From Brachionus manjavacas (lineage: Eukaryota; Rotifera; Eurotatoria; Ploima; Brachionidae): a DNA stretch of 64,000 nucleotides. Below the pieces are notes generated by a model. That model was not told where the DNA came from, did not search any database, and worked only from the letters and a program-made list of their open reading frames with translations. Of the stretch, positions 48,201 to 59,110 are shown piece after piece (within the stretch, counting starts at the first letter, position 1; the number at the start of each line of letters is the position of its first letter). The DNA lies in the NCBI GenBank assembly GCA_019054805.1, contig JAHQIY010000004.1, positions 8,564,501-8,628,500 of the forward strand. The letters run 5' to 3'. Both the position numbers and the translations under genes were made by a program.

Positions 48201-51200
48201 TAGCCCAGTATTCCCACAAAAGCTTAGTTTTAAATTTTATTTTTACTTTTTTTTGAATAAAAATTTATTTAAATTACTTGTCTATTAGTTTTTTTTTCGT
48301 CCAAAAAGCCGTAATCCTCAAATTAATAATTTTAATATTAATTAAATAAGATAAATTTTAATTTAATGAGAGAAATTTTAAATTGTATTAGCTACCTCAT
48401 GCAGAGGATAACAAGCCTCGAAAATTCCTTGGGCAATCAAGCGATCGATTCCTATGTTCCTGTCGCTGTCATTGCATGAAAATATGGCTGGATCCTCTAG
48501 ACGCCTCGAATAAGTTGTTCGAGATAAAATTTCGTAAGCTAACAAACATCTATCTTTGGTCGGTATTGTTTGGTCAATGTTATTTTTATCAAAATATTTT
48601 TCGAATCTAGTTTATTTAGAAATTTAATGTTATTACTATCTAATAATCTATTTATTTGCTATCTACTCTCGGTTACATCAGTATTATTTGATTGATTATT
48701 TTAGGTCTTGTGCTAAATTGTAAACTAAAATATTTCATTACTATTAAGTTTTACATTTTTAAAATAATTATATTACTATTACTGGAAAAAAAAGCTCGAT
48801 GTCATTTAATATTTTAATTAAATAAAAATTTCTTGAATACATTAAAAAAATGTTTATCTATTTACTTAACACCAATCTAAATTACAGTAATGCTATGAAA
48901 CACGGTTCTGAGGTAAAATTTAGTAAAAATTTGTTAAACCCTTAAGGGCTTCAAAAAGATCATTTTTTTTCAAAGCATCAAAAATAATTTTTACTTGGTA
49001 AAAAATCGTAAAAAAAAGTAAAAAAAAATGTCAAAAACAATAAAATTTTTATTTTCTATTTTATTTTAATTTTAAGGATATTTTATACCCAAAAACTGAA
49101 AAATTTAGGAAGAGTATCGCTGACTTTATATGCTTAAACAAGATCAAAAAATATCCTTTCTAGCTGAGTTTCATGATATATTTTTAAAATGCCATCCTAC
49201 TAGCAGTTGGGCCCTCAAGTTATCCAACAAGATAATGGTGCCATGCTTCAAATAAGCATAACTTTTGAACCAAACAAGCTACTAGCCTTAAACCGAATGA
49301 TAGCGATATACTAAGAAATGGGCTACAAACTAATTAGTTAGTTTTATTTCTTTACAATTATTTTAAAAAAAAACTAAGATATTATAAAATTACACTGTTT
49401 TGACATTACATATTTTTTTGGACATGATCTTCTCACCCAATGATGCTCCAAAGAAACAAATTCTTAAAAAGCGTCTTTAAATCTAAAAACTGGTAAATTT
49501 GTAGCTGTTCACAATTAGAATTCGCTGATATATCTTAATTTAATTAACTAAAATTGCACAATAAAATCAGTTTTTAAAGCGTTTTCTTAAATAATGTGTA
49601 TAAATGTTTGAAAATGTATTTGAATTTTAAAATCAGATTAAAAATATTTAAAATCTGAAAACAGATTTGAAATCCTCAGAGTTTGTAGCCATTAGTTTGT
49701 GTTAATAATTTTATTGACTTGCTAAAACTAAAAATAATTAAAAAAAGAGAAACCCTTCGAAATCGTGTGTATTTATTCAATGAAAAAAATCGTACACTAG
49801 GAAATAATTTACTGTCGACCATAAATGAAAACTCAAATTATTTGAGTAAAAATAATGCAAGTAAAAATTGAGGGTTCAATTAATAGTTAAATTATTTGTC
49901 AAAATAATTTGTTTCATTAAGCGGGCTTATAAAAAATCGGTAATTTAAAGCTGGACAATTAAATTTCTGAAATTATACCAAAAATTAAAAATAAAATTTT
50001 AAACAATTTCAAATTGTTTATTTTATCAAATTTAAAGTTATGATTTTTTTTAAATATAAAAACAACAACTAAATAAGTTATATTCAACATGGATTAAAAC
50101 GTGGAAAAAATTTACGCAATAATTGGATCGGTCTAAAAGTCTAACGTAGAAAAAAAAAAAGAAAAGAAAAGAAAGAGAAGAAAAGAGGAAAAAGAAAAAG
50201 AAAAAGTAAAAAAGAAAAAGTAAAAAAGAAAAAGATCAATTTAAAATTCAAAATGCAATGGTGATGTAGTATATGTAGTATATGAAAGTATGAATTAGTA
50301 TATGAATCATTTTTTTTTTTTTTTATATTGTTATTATTACAAACCACAGTTACCATAGATGGGATCCTACTGTTTCCCATCTTAGCAAGTCTAGATTGTT
50401 AGCTTGTTGTAACTAATATTATTATTATTTATTATTATTTTGACCTAAAAATTTAAACAGTTTTTTCTTTTTGCAGTAATTTTTTATGTGTAATGTGCAA
50501 AGGGCTACCATAGGTGACCTCCTAGTAGGCCACCTCCGCAAGCTTGTCTTGCTGTAGCTTATTTAATAACAGTTTAAAAACTTGATGTGTTTTTTTTAAA
50601 TATATTTTTTCATAATTCACAAAAATCTTAATCATAAAATAGATCAAAACTCACTCAAAAGACGCCAAAGCTCTTAATTTTTTTGCAAATGATCTAATAA
50701 GAATATCAGCAATTATTTTATTTAAAAGTTAAATAGTTGACAGAGCAGATTTAAGTAAAGGCGTATGCTTCATAAATCTTCACGGTATATAAATAAGAGA
50801 ATTTCTGGGAATTAACTTTTCTACGTTTTTCAACATGAATAATTTCTCTAAAAAATTGCTACCAATTAATGGACTGACAAAAAAAACTAAATTTTACTGA
50901 CAGAAAAGACTAAATCTATTGACAAAAAAACTACATATGATGACAAATCTCATCATCAAGCTATAGTCAACTATGAGACAACGTCATAATTTAAGTTAAT
51001 TCCTTACAATCTTAAGGAATTACATTATTAAATAGCTTAATTAAAACTAAAATAAAATAAAATAAAAATAAAGTCTATCTATAAAATATGTTTTATTTTT
51101 TCAGTGCAAAATTATTAAATAGTCATCTCAACATGTATATTTGTCAGTCGTTTTTTTGTCAGAACAATTAGTTTTTTATAGTCAGCTAAAACAGATTAAA

Positions 51201-52408
51201 TTAGTCACCACTTTTATTTATTTTTGTCACCCCCAAAAAATCTAAGCCATATAAAAAAATATATATGTATGACCGATATATGTCATACTTTTGCCTATAC
51301 GTATCCAAAATAGGACCTGTTAGAACCTTTTGTTCAATGTTTTTCGAGATCAATAAGCCTTATCAACAAAATTCAAAAAAATTTTGTTTACTGAATTTTT
51401 AAATTTTATTTGAATAAAAAATTCAAGGCCATAAATTCATACCTAGTCCAGAATGGTAACAACAAAATTTAATTTTTTTAATTAACTAAAAAAACTCAAA
51501 ATTAAATTATTTTTAATTGAAAAAGTAAGGTTTTTTTATTCTTAAATTAATATGTTTAAAAATTTGTCTTTCGTAATCAAACTTTTGAAGGTTTGATCGA
51601 CTCATGTATGATTCTCTGAATTTTATGTTTAAAAAGGTAATGTATGCTAGAATGAAAACTTTGTATGCTGAAAAGTATTATGCATATTATAATCTTGTTA
51701 ATAGAATTATCTGTTTTATCTTTTTACTATATAATTTTAATTTTGATTGGAAAATGATGTGAATCACCTTTCTTAAAACACTTTCTTAATTCCATTTTTT
51801 AAAGCTATTAAATAATTTTAATTAATAAAATAAATATCTGATGTATCCCAGGATGCATGTCAAAATTAAAAAAAATAACCTAAATATATTTTACTTGTAT
51901 CGTATGCTGGAATTATACGGCGCGGTAAAATATCTTCGTTTTCTCTCTCGTACTATTTCGGTAGGTCGAAGAGATTCGAAACGATTCCAGATAGAATCTG
52001 GCAAGTCATACCGGTCCAATTTATTTTTCTCAATGGGCATTTTGTGCTTTAGTTTTTCGGCTATTTCCAGACATTTTTCGAATGGAATCTTAATCAAAAC
52101 AAAAACTACCTTTTCTTCTTGCTTAAATATAAAAATTAATCAGCAATTAATTTTAAAATTAAATTTTATCACTTTTTCCTGAATTTCAAGACCATTAACA
52201 AGTAAATTAAATAAAAAAGTACTTATTGTTTCTTTTTGTTTATTGTCTTTTTCATATACCAAAACAAAATCAATTATGTCCATGATTTCATTACTCTTTG
52301 GAAGAAAAAATTATTTTTTTCCTAAGATAATTAACTTAAATACATTTGTTAGATCAGTAACTTCGTGATGTGCGGTAACTCTCAGCGGTGTCATCTCATC
52401 ATTCAGAT
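42256..52408 (-). CDS. Anoctamin (TMEM16) channel/scramblase, 16 exons, 5' end missing
   Basis: Exons 5' to 3': 52344-52408, 52173-52295, 51895-52121, 48396-48606, 48278-48316, 48023-48222, 47472-47787, 47152-47419, 46984-47095, 46712-46751, 46291-46388, 43201-43337, 42948-43153, 42742-42899, 42579-42684, 42256-42534. All junctions are GT-AG and all phases agree, giving about 860 residues plus stop. The N-terminal domain ([44 protein letters not shown]) leads to [20 protein letters not shown] (TM1), [65 protein letters not shown] and [11 protein letters not shown]. The six residues of the TMEM16 calcium site are kept: N and E of NNIQE, both E of EYLE, E and D of EIRID. It should be a calcium-gated ion channel or lipid scramblase; motifs look nearest ANO3/4 or ANO7. 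The first exon begins in mid-codon. AATAAA overlaps the stop. Confidence 0.9.
43338..46290 (-). other. Anoctamin intron 11 (2.95 kb) containing a LINE
   Basis: The phase-2 intron lies between IIYP and LAQNYWTRK. It holds the LINE remnant at 44580-45556, opposite in direction to the gene. The rest is AT-rich without recognisable content. Confidence 0.7.
44580..45556 (+). mobile_element. LINE 3' part with intact C-terminal frame and TAC tail
   Basis: First [15 protein letters not shown], then in a second frame from 44683 [20 protein letters not shown] and [87 protein letters not shown]. These are the thumb and C-terminal motifs of CR1/Jockey-type LINE polymerases. A frame change separates the two parts. 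After the stop at 45381 comes a GC-richer 3' untranslated region and a TACTACTACTAC tail at about 45541-45555. It is truncated at the 5' end and lies inside an anoctamin intron in the opposite direction; it is the best preserved LINE here. Confidence 0.85.
50148..50235. repeat. Polypurine tract
   Basis: About 85 bases of almost pure A and G (GAAAAA, GAAAAG units) on the plus strand, giving an equally long pyrimidine run on the transcribed anoctamin strand inside intron 3. Confidence 0.7.
50320..50575. repeat. Two related retroelement 3' ends with ATT tail
   Basis: CCATAGATGGGATCCTACTG and following TAGCAAG...TAGCTTGTTGTAACTAA precede an (ATT)n run at about 50420-50440. About 150 bases later CCATAGGTGACCTCCTAGTA with GCAAGCTTG...TGTAGCTTATTTAATA repeats the same pattern. 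They are probably two 3' ends of one LINE or SINE family. Confidence 0.45.
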
Positions 52409-53347
52409 CTAAAATAAAATTCTTAATCATCAAAAATAAAAAAGCTTATCTAAAAAGACTTGAGAAATACAAGTACTTTAAAATTGAATAAATAAATCTT
52501 CAATAAAATTCAATCAATATAGCAGTGGAAGGAGTTATTATGATTTTTGAGTTAATCTTTGAATTTTCAATGGGAATTATTAACATTTTGCCATAAATAT
52601 TTTTAAATATCTTATCTAGCTAAAATTTCTCTAATCTTTAAAAAAATACAACTCTATTTTAATATGTCATATTTGGATAATACTTTAAGTTAAATAATTA
52701 TGTAACAAAAAGATTTTGTATAATTTTTACTTTCATAATTTAGAAAGTTTATTTAGAGTTAAAAAAAAAAAATGGTTTGGTACTAATTAAGTTTTATACT
52801 TGAATAAGCGTTGTCTTTGGAATTGGCCAACATCTTACTTTCCAAAGATTTCATGCTCCAATTTTGATCGAAAAAGTGCTGAATTCTCAAATTTTAACTC
52901 TACTTTGAACTATTCGATTAATTTATGCACAATAAAAATCAAGAATCTTCGAACTACGTGTAATTACAAGCTTCAAGCTCAAAGCTTAATTAATTTATTA
53001 TTCCAATGATCTAGAAATAAACGAAAAAATAAAGCTAAACATATTTTTTTTCAGCGATAAAAAAGGTTCTAAAATACTTCATATTTCAAATTTACTTTTC
53101 AAAAATTTAAAAAAATAAAATTACAAAAAAATTTATAATAATTAACAGCTTTTTAGCATAATTTCACAATTTTTAAATTTTGGCAATTTTTAAAGCTATC
53201 ATAAAATCTTATCTATCTGGAAAATAATTAAAATTTGCATATCAATGAGCAAGTTAATAATGGTAGCAGAATTTTCGGCTGACTACGGAACAAATAGAAT
53301 CTAAAATTTAAAGAAAAAAAATGTAAGAAAAGCATTTTTTCAATTCA

Positions 53348-53509
53348 CTAAATCAGAGAGGGGAATTTGCCTGCTAAGGTTCTTAAAAAAGTACTCGAAT
53401 CCTCTTCAGAAATCGAATTGTTTGCCAAAAAATCAATTTTTTTTAAATTATTAGGTAAATTTAGTGCCAAAAATGCTTTCTCGGCGTTTCGATCGCATGT
53501 AACCTGCAT
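53348..53509 (-). CDS. Small coding-like frame, possible exon
   Basis: A 53-codon frame (starting MQVTCDRNAEKAFLALNLPN, then NLKKIDFLANNSISEEDSST) is less biased than random DNA here and reads like one or two leucine-rich-repeat turns. It could be a gene fragment. It could also be an anoctamin 5' exon: a donor GTACTT after SISEEDS would leave phase 1, which matches the phase-1 start of the exon at 52408. No homologue is recognised. Confidence 0.25.
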   Translation of the reverse strand: MQVTCDRNAEKAFLALNLPNNLKKIDFLANNSISEEDSSTFLRTLAGKFPSLI

Positions 53510-53912
53510 TTAACTGAGATTCTTTGTGGAAAGGAAATTTATAATTTCTAGAATAAACACAAGAAAAAGAAATTTGAGATTGAAATTAAATTTTATGCTA
53601 GAAATCAATATCAATAGAGCGAATGCTTTTTTCATTAACTTAAAATTAAATGGAAATATTCCTCTAGACTCGTAATTTAAGAATTAGACAAAATTTACAC
53701 AAATTAGAAACCTAAATGCAGTAAATTTTTAATCAGTTAAAATCTTGAATGAACGCTGAAAAAAATTTTCATCACAAATTTTATGATATGTCCCAGAATT
53801 TAGTCTATTATATTAGACAATGTTCAGTTCTCTCTGCTGACTTGTGCTAGCTTTAGTAATATGACTAATAATCTATTTGAATTATGATGGATTAAAACAA
53901 ATTATTCGCTAC

Positions 53913-53994
53913 TGGAGTGTAAATTCCCCAGGAGCTCTGTCTGATACTGCGAGCAACCTCAAAAGTAATTTAAGTATTTCCGGCAAGTAAAACT
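53913..53994 (-). CDS. Possible small exon
   Basis: After a pyrimidine-rich acceptor (TTCTATTTAG) the minus strand reads FYLPEILKLLLRLLAVSDRA followed by PGEFTL, then a candidate donor GTAGCG. Its composition is protein-like and GC-richer than the flanks. Phase does not join cleanly to the frame at 53509, so it may belong to a different transcript or be chance. Confidence 0.2.
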
Positions 53995-55218
53995 CTAAAT
54001 AGAAGTTTATTTACAATTTACAATTAATAGAGAACAATTAAGCGGAAATTAATTTTTTTTTGATATATTCTTAGGCATTTAGAATCCAAAAAGACCATTA
54101 TTCTAACAAAAAAAAATAATTTTATTATTTAGTTTAATTTGTTCTTTTTAAAATTTTTGAATTCTATTGAAAAAAAATTTGAATGGAGAATTTGTTTATG
54201 AATAGAAAATCCGATAATGCTAAAAACTAACATTTGGAGTTAACAAGAGTTTGGAAAATCTAAAAGATTTTCCCAAAAAAATTTAGTATCTTTTACTAAA
54301 AGCTTTCAATGCATTTCATTATTTCCAAATGTATAAACCCGAAAATGCTAATAAAATATAAAAAAGCCTTGAAAAATAAAATTAATTATATTTCTAGAAA
54401 AATATTTTTTGTCTGTGGGCTATTTAATTAAAAATTGATAGAAGATAATTATTTGTCAAAATTTCTATTTTATTCTCATTGATTAATGGTGATTGAAAAA
54501 TTGATTCTTGCTTAAAAAAGAAAATAAAATAAAATCAAAGTTTTTCCAACTAGTTTAATAGAACATTAAAAATTTTATTTAAAAAAAATTTACTTTAAAA
54601 ATTTTTTTTTGTTAATTATTTTCAATAAAATGTTCCCAATTTTTTTTTCGTAAAATGATATTTGATTTTGTTAAGAAATATTTTAAATTGAATGAGTTTA
54701 AATATGCCTCTTAAGTTCAATTTAGTTTGCAATCAAAATTATAAATTTTAAAATATTTTCATCTCATAATAATTATTATAAATGTGTTGTATCAGTATTC
54801 AAATATCCAAGTTATTTTATGAGAGATTGACATTTAATTTAACTTGGTTTTATGAATAAAATAATTAATTTCGAATCAATCTTAATAAAAATTCAAATTA
54901 TCTCATTAATTAAAATTTGGTTCATTGTTTAAAATAAAAAATTTTTAAAGTTTAATTTTTTTTTCATACTAATTTTATGAGAAAATTTTTTTAAATAATT
55001 AAGACTTAGTATCGATTTTATTAATAAAATAAACTTTGTTATATTTAAATTTAGTTTTGCCATAAACAAATCCCCTGCTTCTTCATAAAAAATAAAATAG
55101 CTGACAAACTAGTTCTTTCAAGATAGAGTAAAAACGGTAGCCAAAGAACCCAAGGAATTTATCAAAGACTTTTTTTCAATTAAAAATCCTAACTTTTTTT
55201 TTTATTCGTAGTCTAATT

Positions 55219-55723
55219 GGGTCATGACGACTTTATGAACAGTTGACCACCAAAAAATGTGATCAGGGGTATCATGACGAGAATGTGATCAACTCAACTG
55301 ATCACAAAATCAGTGATCACAAAAAAGTGATCATTTATATTCACAAAAAAAATTGATCACATAATGTTTACATATTTTTGAAATAAAAAAAATTAAGATT
55401 TCATAAATTTTTTATTATCTTGATATTTGAATCCAAAATTGCATACTTTAATGTTTAATTCTTTTTTAAAATATCATAATAATCTGAATTTCATTAAACT
55501 CACTTTACTAAAACATTTCTTAGATTAAGCCTAGAAATTAAAATTAAAATGTTCAATGTATTTTATTATTTTATCACATTTTTTATTGATCACAAAAATT
55601 TTCTACATTTTTTTTCCTTTAAAAATGATCACATTTTTTGTGATCAGTTGGGATCACATTCTCGTACTGATACCCCTGATCACATTTTTTGGCGATCAAT
55701 TGTACATAAAGTCGTTATGACCC
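55219..55723. mobile_element. 505-bp inverted-repeat transposon with 8-bp target duplication
   Basis: The octamer GTCTAATT occurs immediately outside both ends (55211-55218 and 55724-55731). The ends are imperfect inverted repeats about 100 bp long starting GGGTCATGACGACTTTATG on the left and, read inward, GGGTCATAACGACTTTATG on the right, with further shared blocks (AAAAAATGTGATCAGGGGTA, GAGAATGTGATC). The element encodes nothing. An 8-bp duplication fits the hAT, P or Merlin superfamilies; the termini do not decide. The interior is rich in GTGATCAC-like half-palindromes. Confidence 0.85.
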
Positions 55724-55731
55724 GTCTAATT

Positions 55732-55948
55732 TTCAATTTAAAATATGCATTTAATTAATTTAAATTTCAAAATTTCTCTCCCAAATTTAAAGTATATTCA
55801 ATTTCATTGTCTCCAAAATTTTGGTGGTTGACATTTTTCACTGGACATCTTTTAATTTAGCTTGCATTTATTTTAGAAAAAAGTTTAAAAAATTGATAAT
55901 TTTTATTGAAGAAAAACAAAATTTTTTTAAAATAAATACTATTTAATT
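55732..55948. other. 3' flank of the Dispatched-like gene
   Basis: AT-rich. AATAAA on the minus strand at 55902-55907 and again at 55866-55871 are candidate polyadenylation signals for the gene ending at 55949. Confidence 0.4.
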
Positions 55949-58900
55949 TTATGCATGGTAAGTAACACTGGGTATAGATAAATTGCTCGAAGCTTTATCT
56001 TCACAATCTAGAGGTTTTTTCGAGTTGCGTCTAGCCGTCACATTTGAAAACCTTCTTGAATGCATCATTGAACTTCGTCGTGATTGAGTCGAAATTCTTC
56101 TGACCGAATTTCGACTTACACGCGGTATCTGTAAATAATTCGGATTCTGATTTGAGAGAGAACTTCGACCTGCACTCGAATACCAGCCGGATATGCTATT
56201 CTTATGAGAATTCAAGCCAGTACTGCATCTACTTAGGGTCCTTCGCCTATACTCGCCAATATCGGTCAAATCGGACTCTAGATATGTTGACATTGTGCGA
56301 GCATGCGAATACACAATAGATGGAGCAAATGAAGAAGTTGATGCGTGTCGTCCAAATGCTGTCCTGTGCTCGGTGTTGCGTTTTTTCCTTTTGAACTTGG
56401 TCAAAAAATCATCGAAAATGTGCCTTGAGCTCAGACTCAATAGTGAAGGCAAGAACAGAGCCGAATACAAATAGCTGACCACATTTGAGATCAAAATAAC
56501 TTTGCCAAGAGATGAATAGAACTTAACCGAAGAGCCCAGCAGAGGCAAACTTCCCAAGCATGACACCAAACAATGGACCAATATGCTCAAGCCTACATTG
56601 GAAAATGACCAAATGATACAGTTTTGTTGGTCGACATGGGGCGCGTAGCGCAACGATACGCCTTTGAATATGGAATACTGAGATGTCAAAATTATTTGCA
56701 AAATAAACAAATTTATATTGTAAAGATTAATTTTAAAATCTAGACAGACCAACAAAGCACTTATGGTCCAAAGTGAAAAAACTATAGTCACATATACACA
56801 CAAAGATGTTACCAATTTCGAGCATGAGTATAGAGTTATTGCCAGTAGAATTATCAATGAAACCATTGAAGTAAGCAACAGTTGTTGGTTGGATTTTTTT
56901 TGGAAAAAATAATTTTCCAATTGTTCCGATGTCCACCAAACAAAATTTTCATTCAGGTTAAATTTTTGAACCAAATCTTTCCACCACAATTCAATTGAGT
57001 TGAAAATTAGTTGGACATTTTCGAACTCAAGCTCGTCAACTGCTATATTGGTCTCTAATTGAACATTATACAAACTTGGAACAAGTCGATTTTTCAAAAA
57101 AAGAGGACTTGATTTAAGCTCTTTACCCTGGTTGGCCTCATATTCCAGAACTTTTAAACTCCACCATCTTATGCACTTGGTAAATAAATTTTCTGCTTGT
57201 TGAAGATTTTTGAGCATGCATTGGCTCTCATGGTGCTTAAAAATGGGGTCTGCAAGCCTTTTTTCCACATTTGCCAGCGTCTCAATTTGGTCAATATTTT
57301 TTGAAGAGGACAAATTGAGAAAAAAGTCACAAAGACCCAAGCTGAAGCAATTTGACCTGCCAATCCAAGCCGGCTGTTTGACTTTTTTAAGGTGGTCGCA
57401 CAGCTTGATCATTTGGTCGAACTGTGCGAATCCATCGGCTTCCATGTCCACACTCAGCAGAGAATTTAAGTCCTGATTGTAATGTTGTATCTTAGAACCC
57501 CAAACTATTTGAATTGTTAAACCCTTTTTTGTCCTAGATGAAATAAATGTTTTGTCCAAAGCAAATTTGGGATAATGGAAGAGCAAAAGGAAGCTCAACA
57601 GGGTCAGACCTGTAAAAACCAAGAGCCAAAAAAATTTGAGCCGAGTGACCAGAAACGGAATGTGATCACTAAATAGCTTTTTGATCAATTGATTTAGATC
57701 TACATCACAAATTTTTATCTGATGTTTGTACCAAAATTTGTGGTGGTAATTAGACAAAAATAAAATGGCTAGCGAATAGATCGAAAAGCCAATAACCATG
57801 TAATTAAGAAGTAGAATAATTAGCAAAAGACAAAACTTTTGAATTATTTCAATTTGATTCAAATAGCTTACAAAGAGAATGAATAAAAATGCCAGATTTT
57901 TTGGCACAATGTAGTAGAACGACTGTGTGAATGTGTTGTTGGTGATTTTTTTGGAACGCTCTGTCACATTACCTTTCGAGCTGGCAATTTGTTTGCGGGA
58001 CTGAGAGTAGCAAATCGATACAATCAGAGAATCGTTTAAAATTATTAGATAAAGTGTCACAACTGATGTGATGTTGTATACAGAGGCTGCGTTTGTGTTC
58101 GATCGGAGATATGTGTATAAATAATAGTAGCAAATGTAAGAAAATAAAATTGTCGTCAGATTTAGGACAAAGCTAGTTAATAAAAAAAGAATGGTGTGAA
58201 AAAAGAAAATACTAAATATGGTTATTATCAGCCAGGACCAAAAGAGAATGTATGCATTGGAAATAATTGTTCTTTTGTGATAGACGGATTTTAAATTGAA
58301 GTTGTTGGTGAAATTCACTGGAATAAGTGAGTATTTGTCTAAGAGATCCAGCAATTGTTGGCCAAATTTTTTTCCCAATTGATCGATTGGTTTCGATTTG
58401 GAGCTTAGAACAGACCGATTTTTTAATTCGAATCGGCTGTTTTCTCTTAGTCTAATGTAAAAATAAAAAATTTTATGCTTCGATGACCAGTAGTTTTTAA
58501 TAAATGAAAGATTGCAGTTGTCTGTATTGATAAAGCATCGTCTGACTTCAATTCTAGATTGGTGCTTTTCAGGATCTTTTTTAATATTTGCCAAATATTG
58601 GTTTATTGTTTCATCTTAATAAAAAATAAAAATATTAAATTAAAAAAAATAATTCAATTTTTGGTGTAAAAAAGCAATTTTAGGTTAATCTACTCGAAAA
58701 TCAATGTATTAAAATAGAGATGTTTTTCAAAGTTGGTCAAAAGTCATGAATGAACTTAAAAATGTGACTTTTTTCCAACTCTGAATTTTTATGTTATATT
58801 TAAAAAGTAGTTATTTTTAAAATTCTCAAAAATTTAAAAATCAAAATGTTATTAGTGCATAACGTTATCAATGTTGATAGCAAAATCAATAACATATAAT

Positions 58901-59079
58901 TTTTTATTTTTTAAAATTTATCTAAATTAATTCTATTTAAATTTCAATATTTTCTTTTTAAAAAAATTAATCAATTTTAACTTGTCATTAGACTTTAAAC
59001 AACAAATATACATCCTGAGCAGAATGAAAAAATGGTCTTTTACACAAAATCTATCCAACTCATGATTATTAATTGGGTC

Positions 59080-59110
<31 letters not shown>

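Larger units (their letters stand above)
48607..51894 (-). other. Anoctamin intron 3 (3.3 kb)
   Basis: The phase-2 intron joins SIRYK to FEKYFDK. Inside are two related retroelement-like 3' ends (50340-50455 and 50490-50570), a polypurine tract, and at about 50870-51240 a set of GACAAAAAA-type motifs in inverted orientation that may be a decayed MITE. The remainder is AT-rich. Confidence 0.65.
52409..55210. other. Region upstream of known anoctamin exons
   Basis: Missing 5' exons of the anoctamin gene probably lie here, since the first recognised exon begins inside a codon. Two coding-like islands on the minus strand (53348-53509, 53913-53994) are listed separately. The rest is AT-rich. Confidence 0.4.

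Noticed and set aside
49321-49690. Possible 370-bp MITE with 11-base inverted ends GGCTACAAACT
   Set aside because: No convincing target duplication and the inverted ends are short; could be chance.
55549-55758. 69-codon plus frame
   Set aside because: It crosses the end of the 505-bp transposon and its target duplication, so it is not a host gene.
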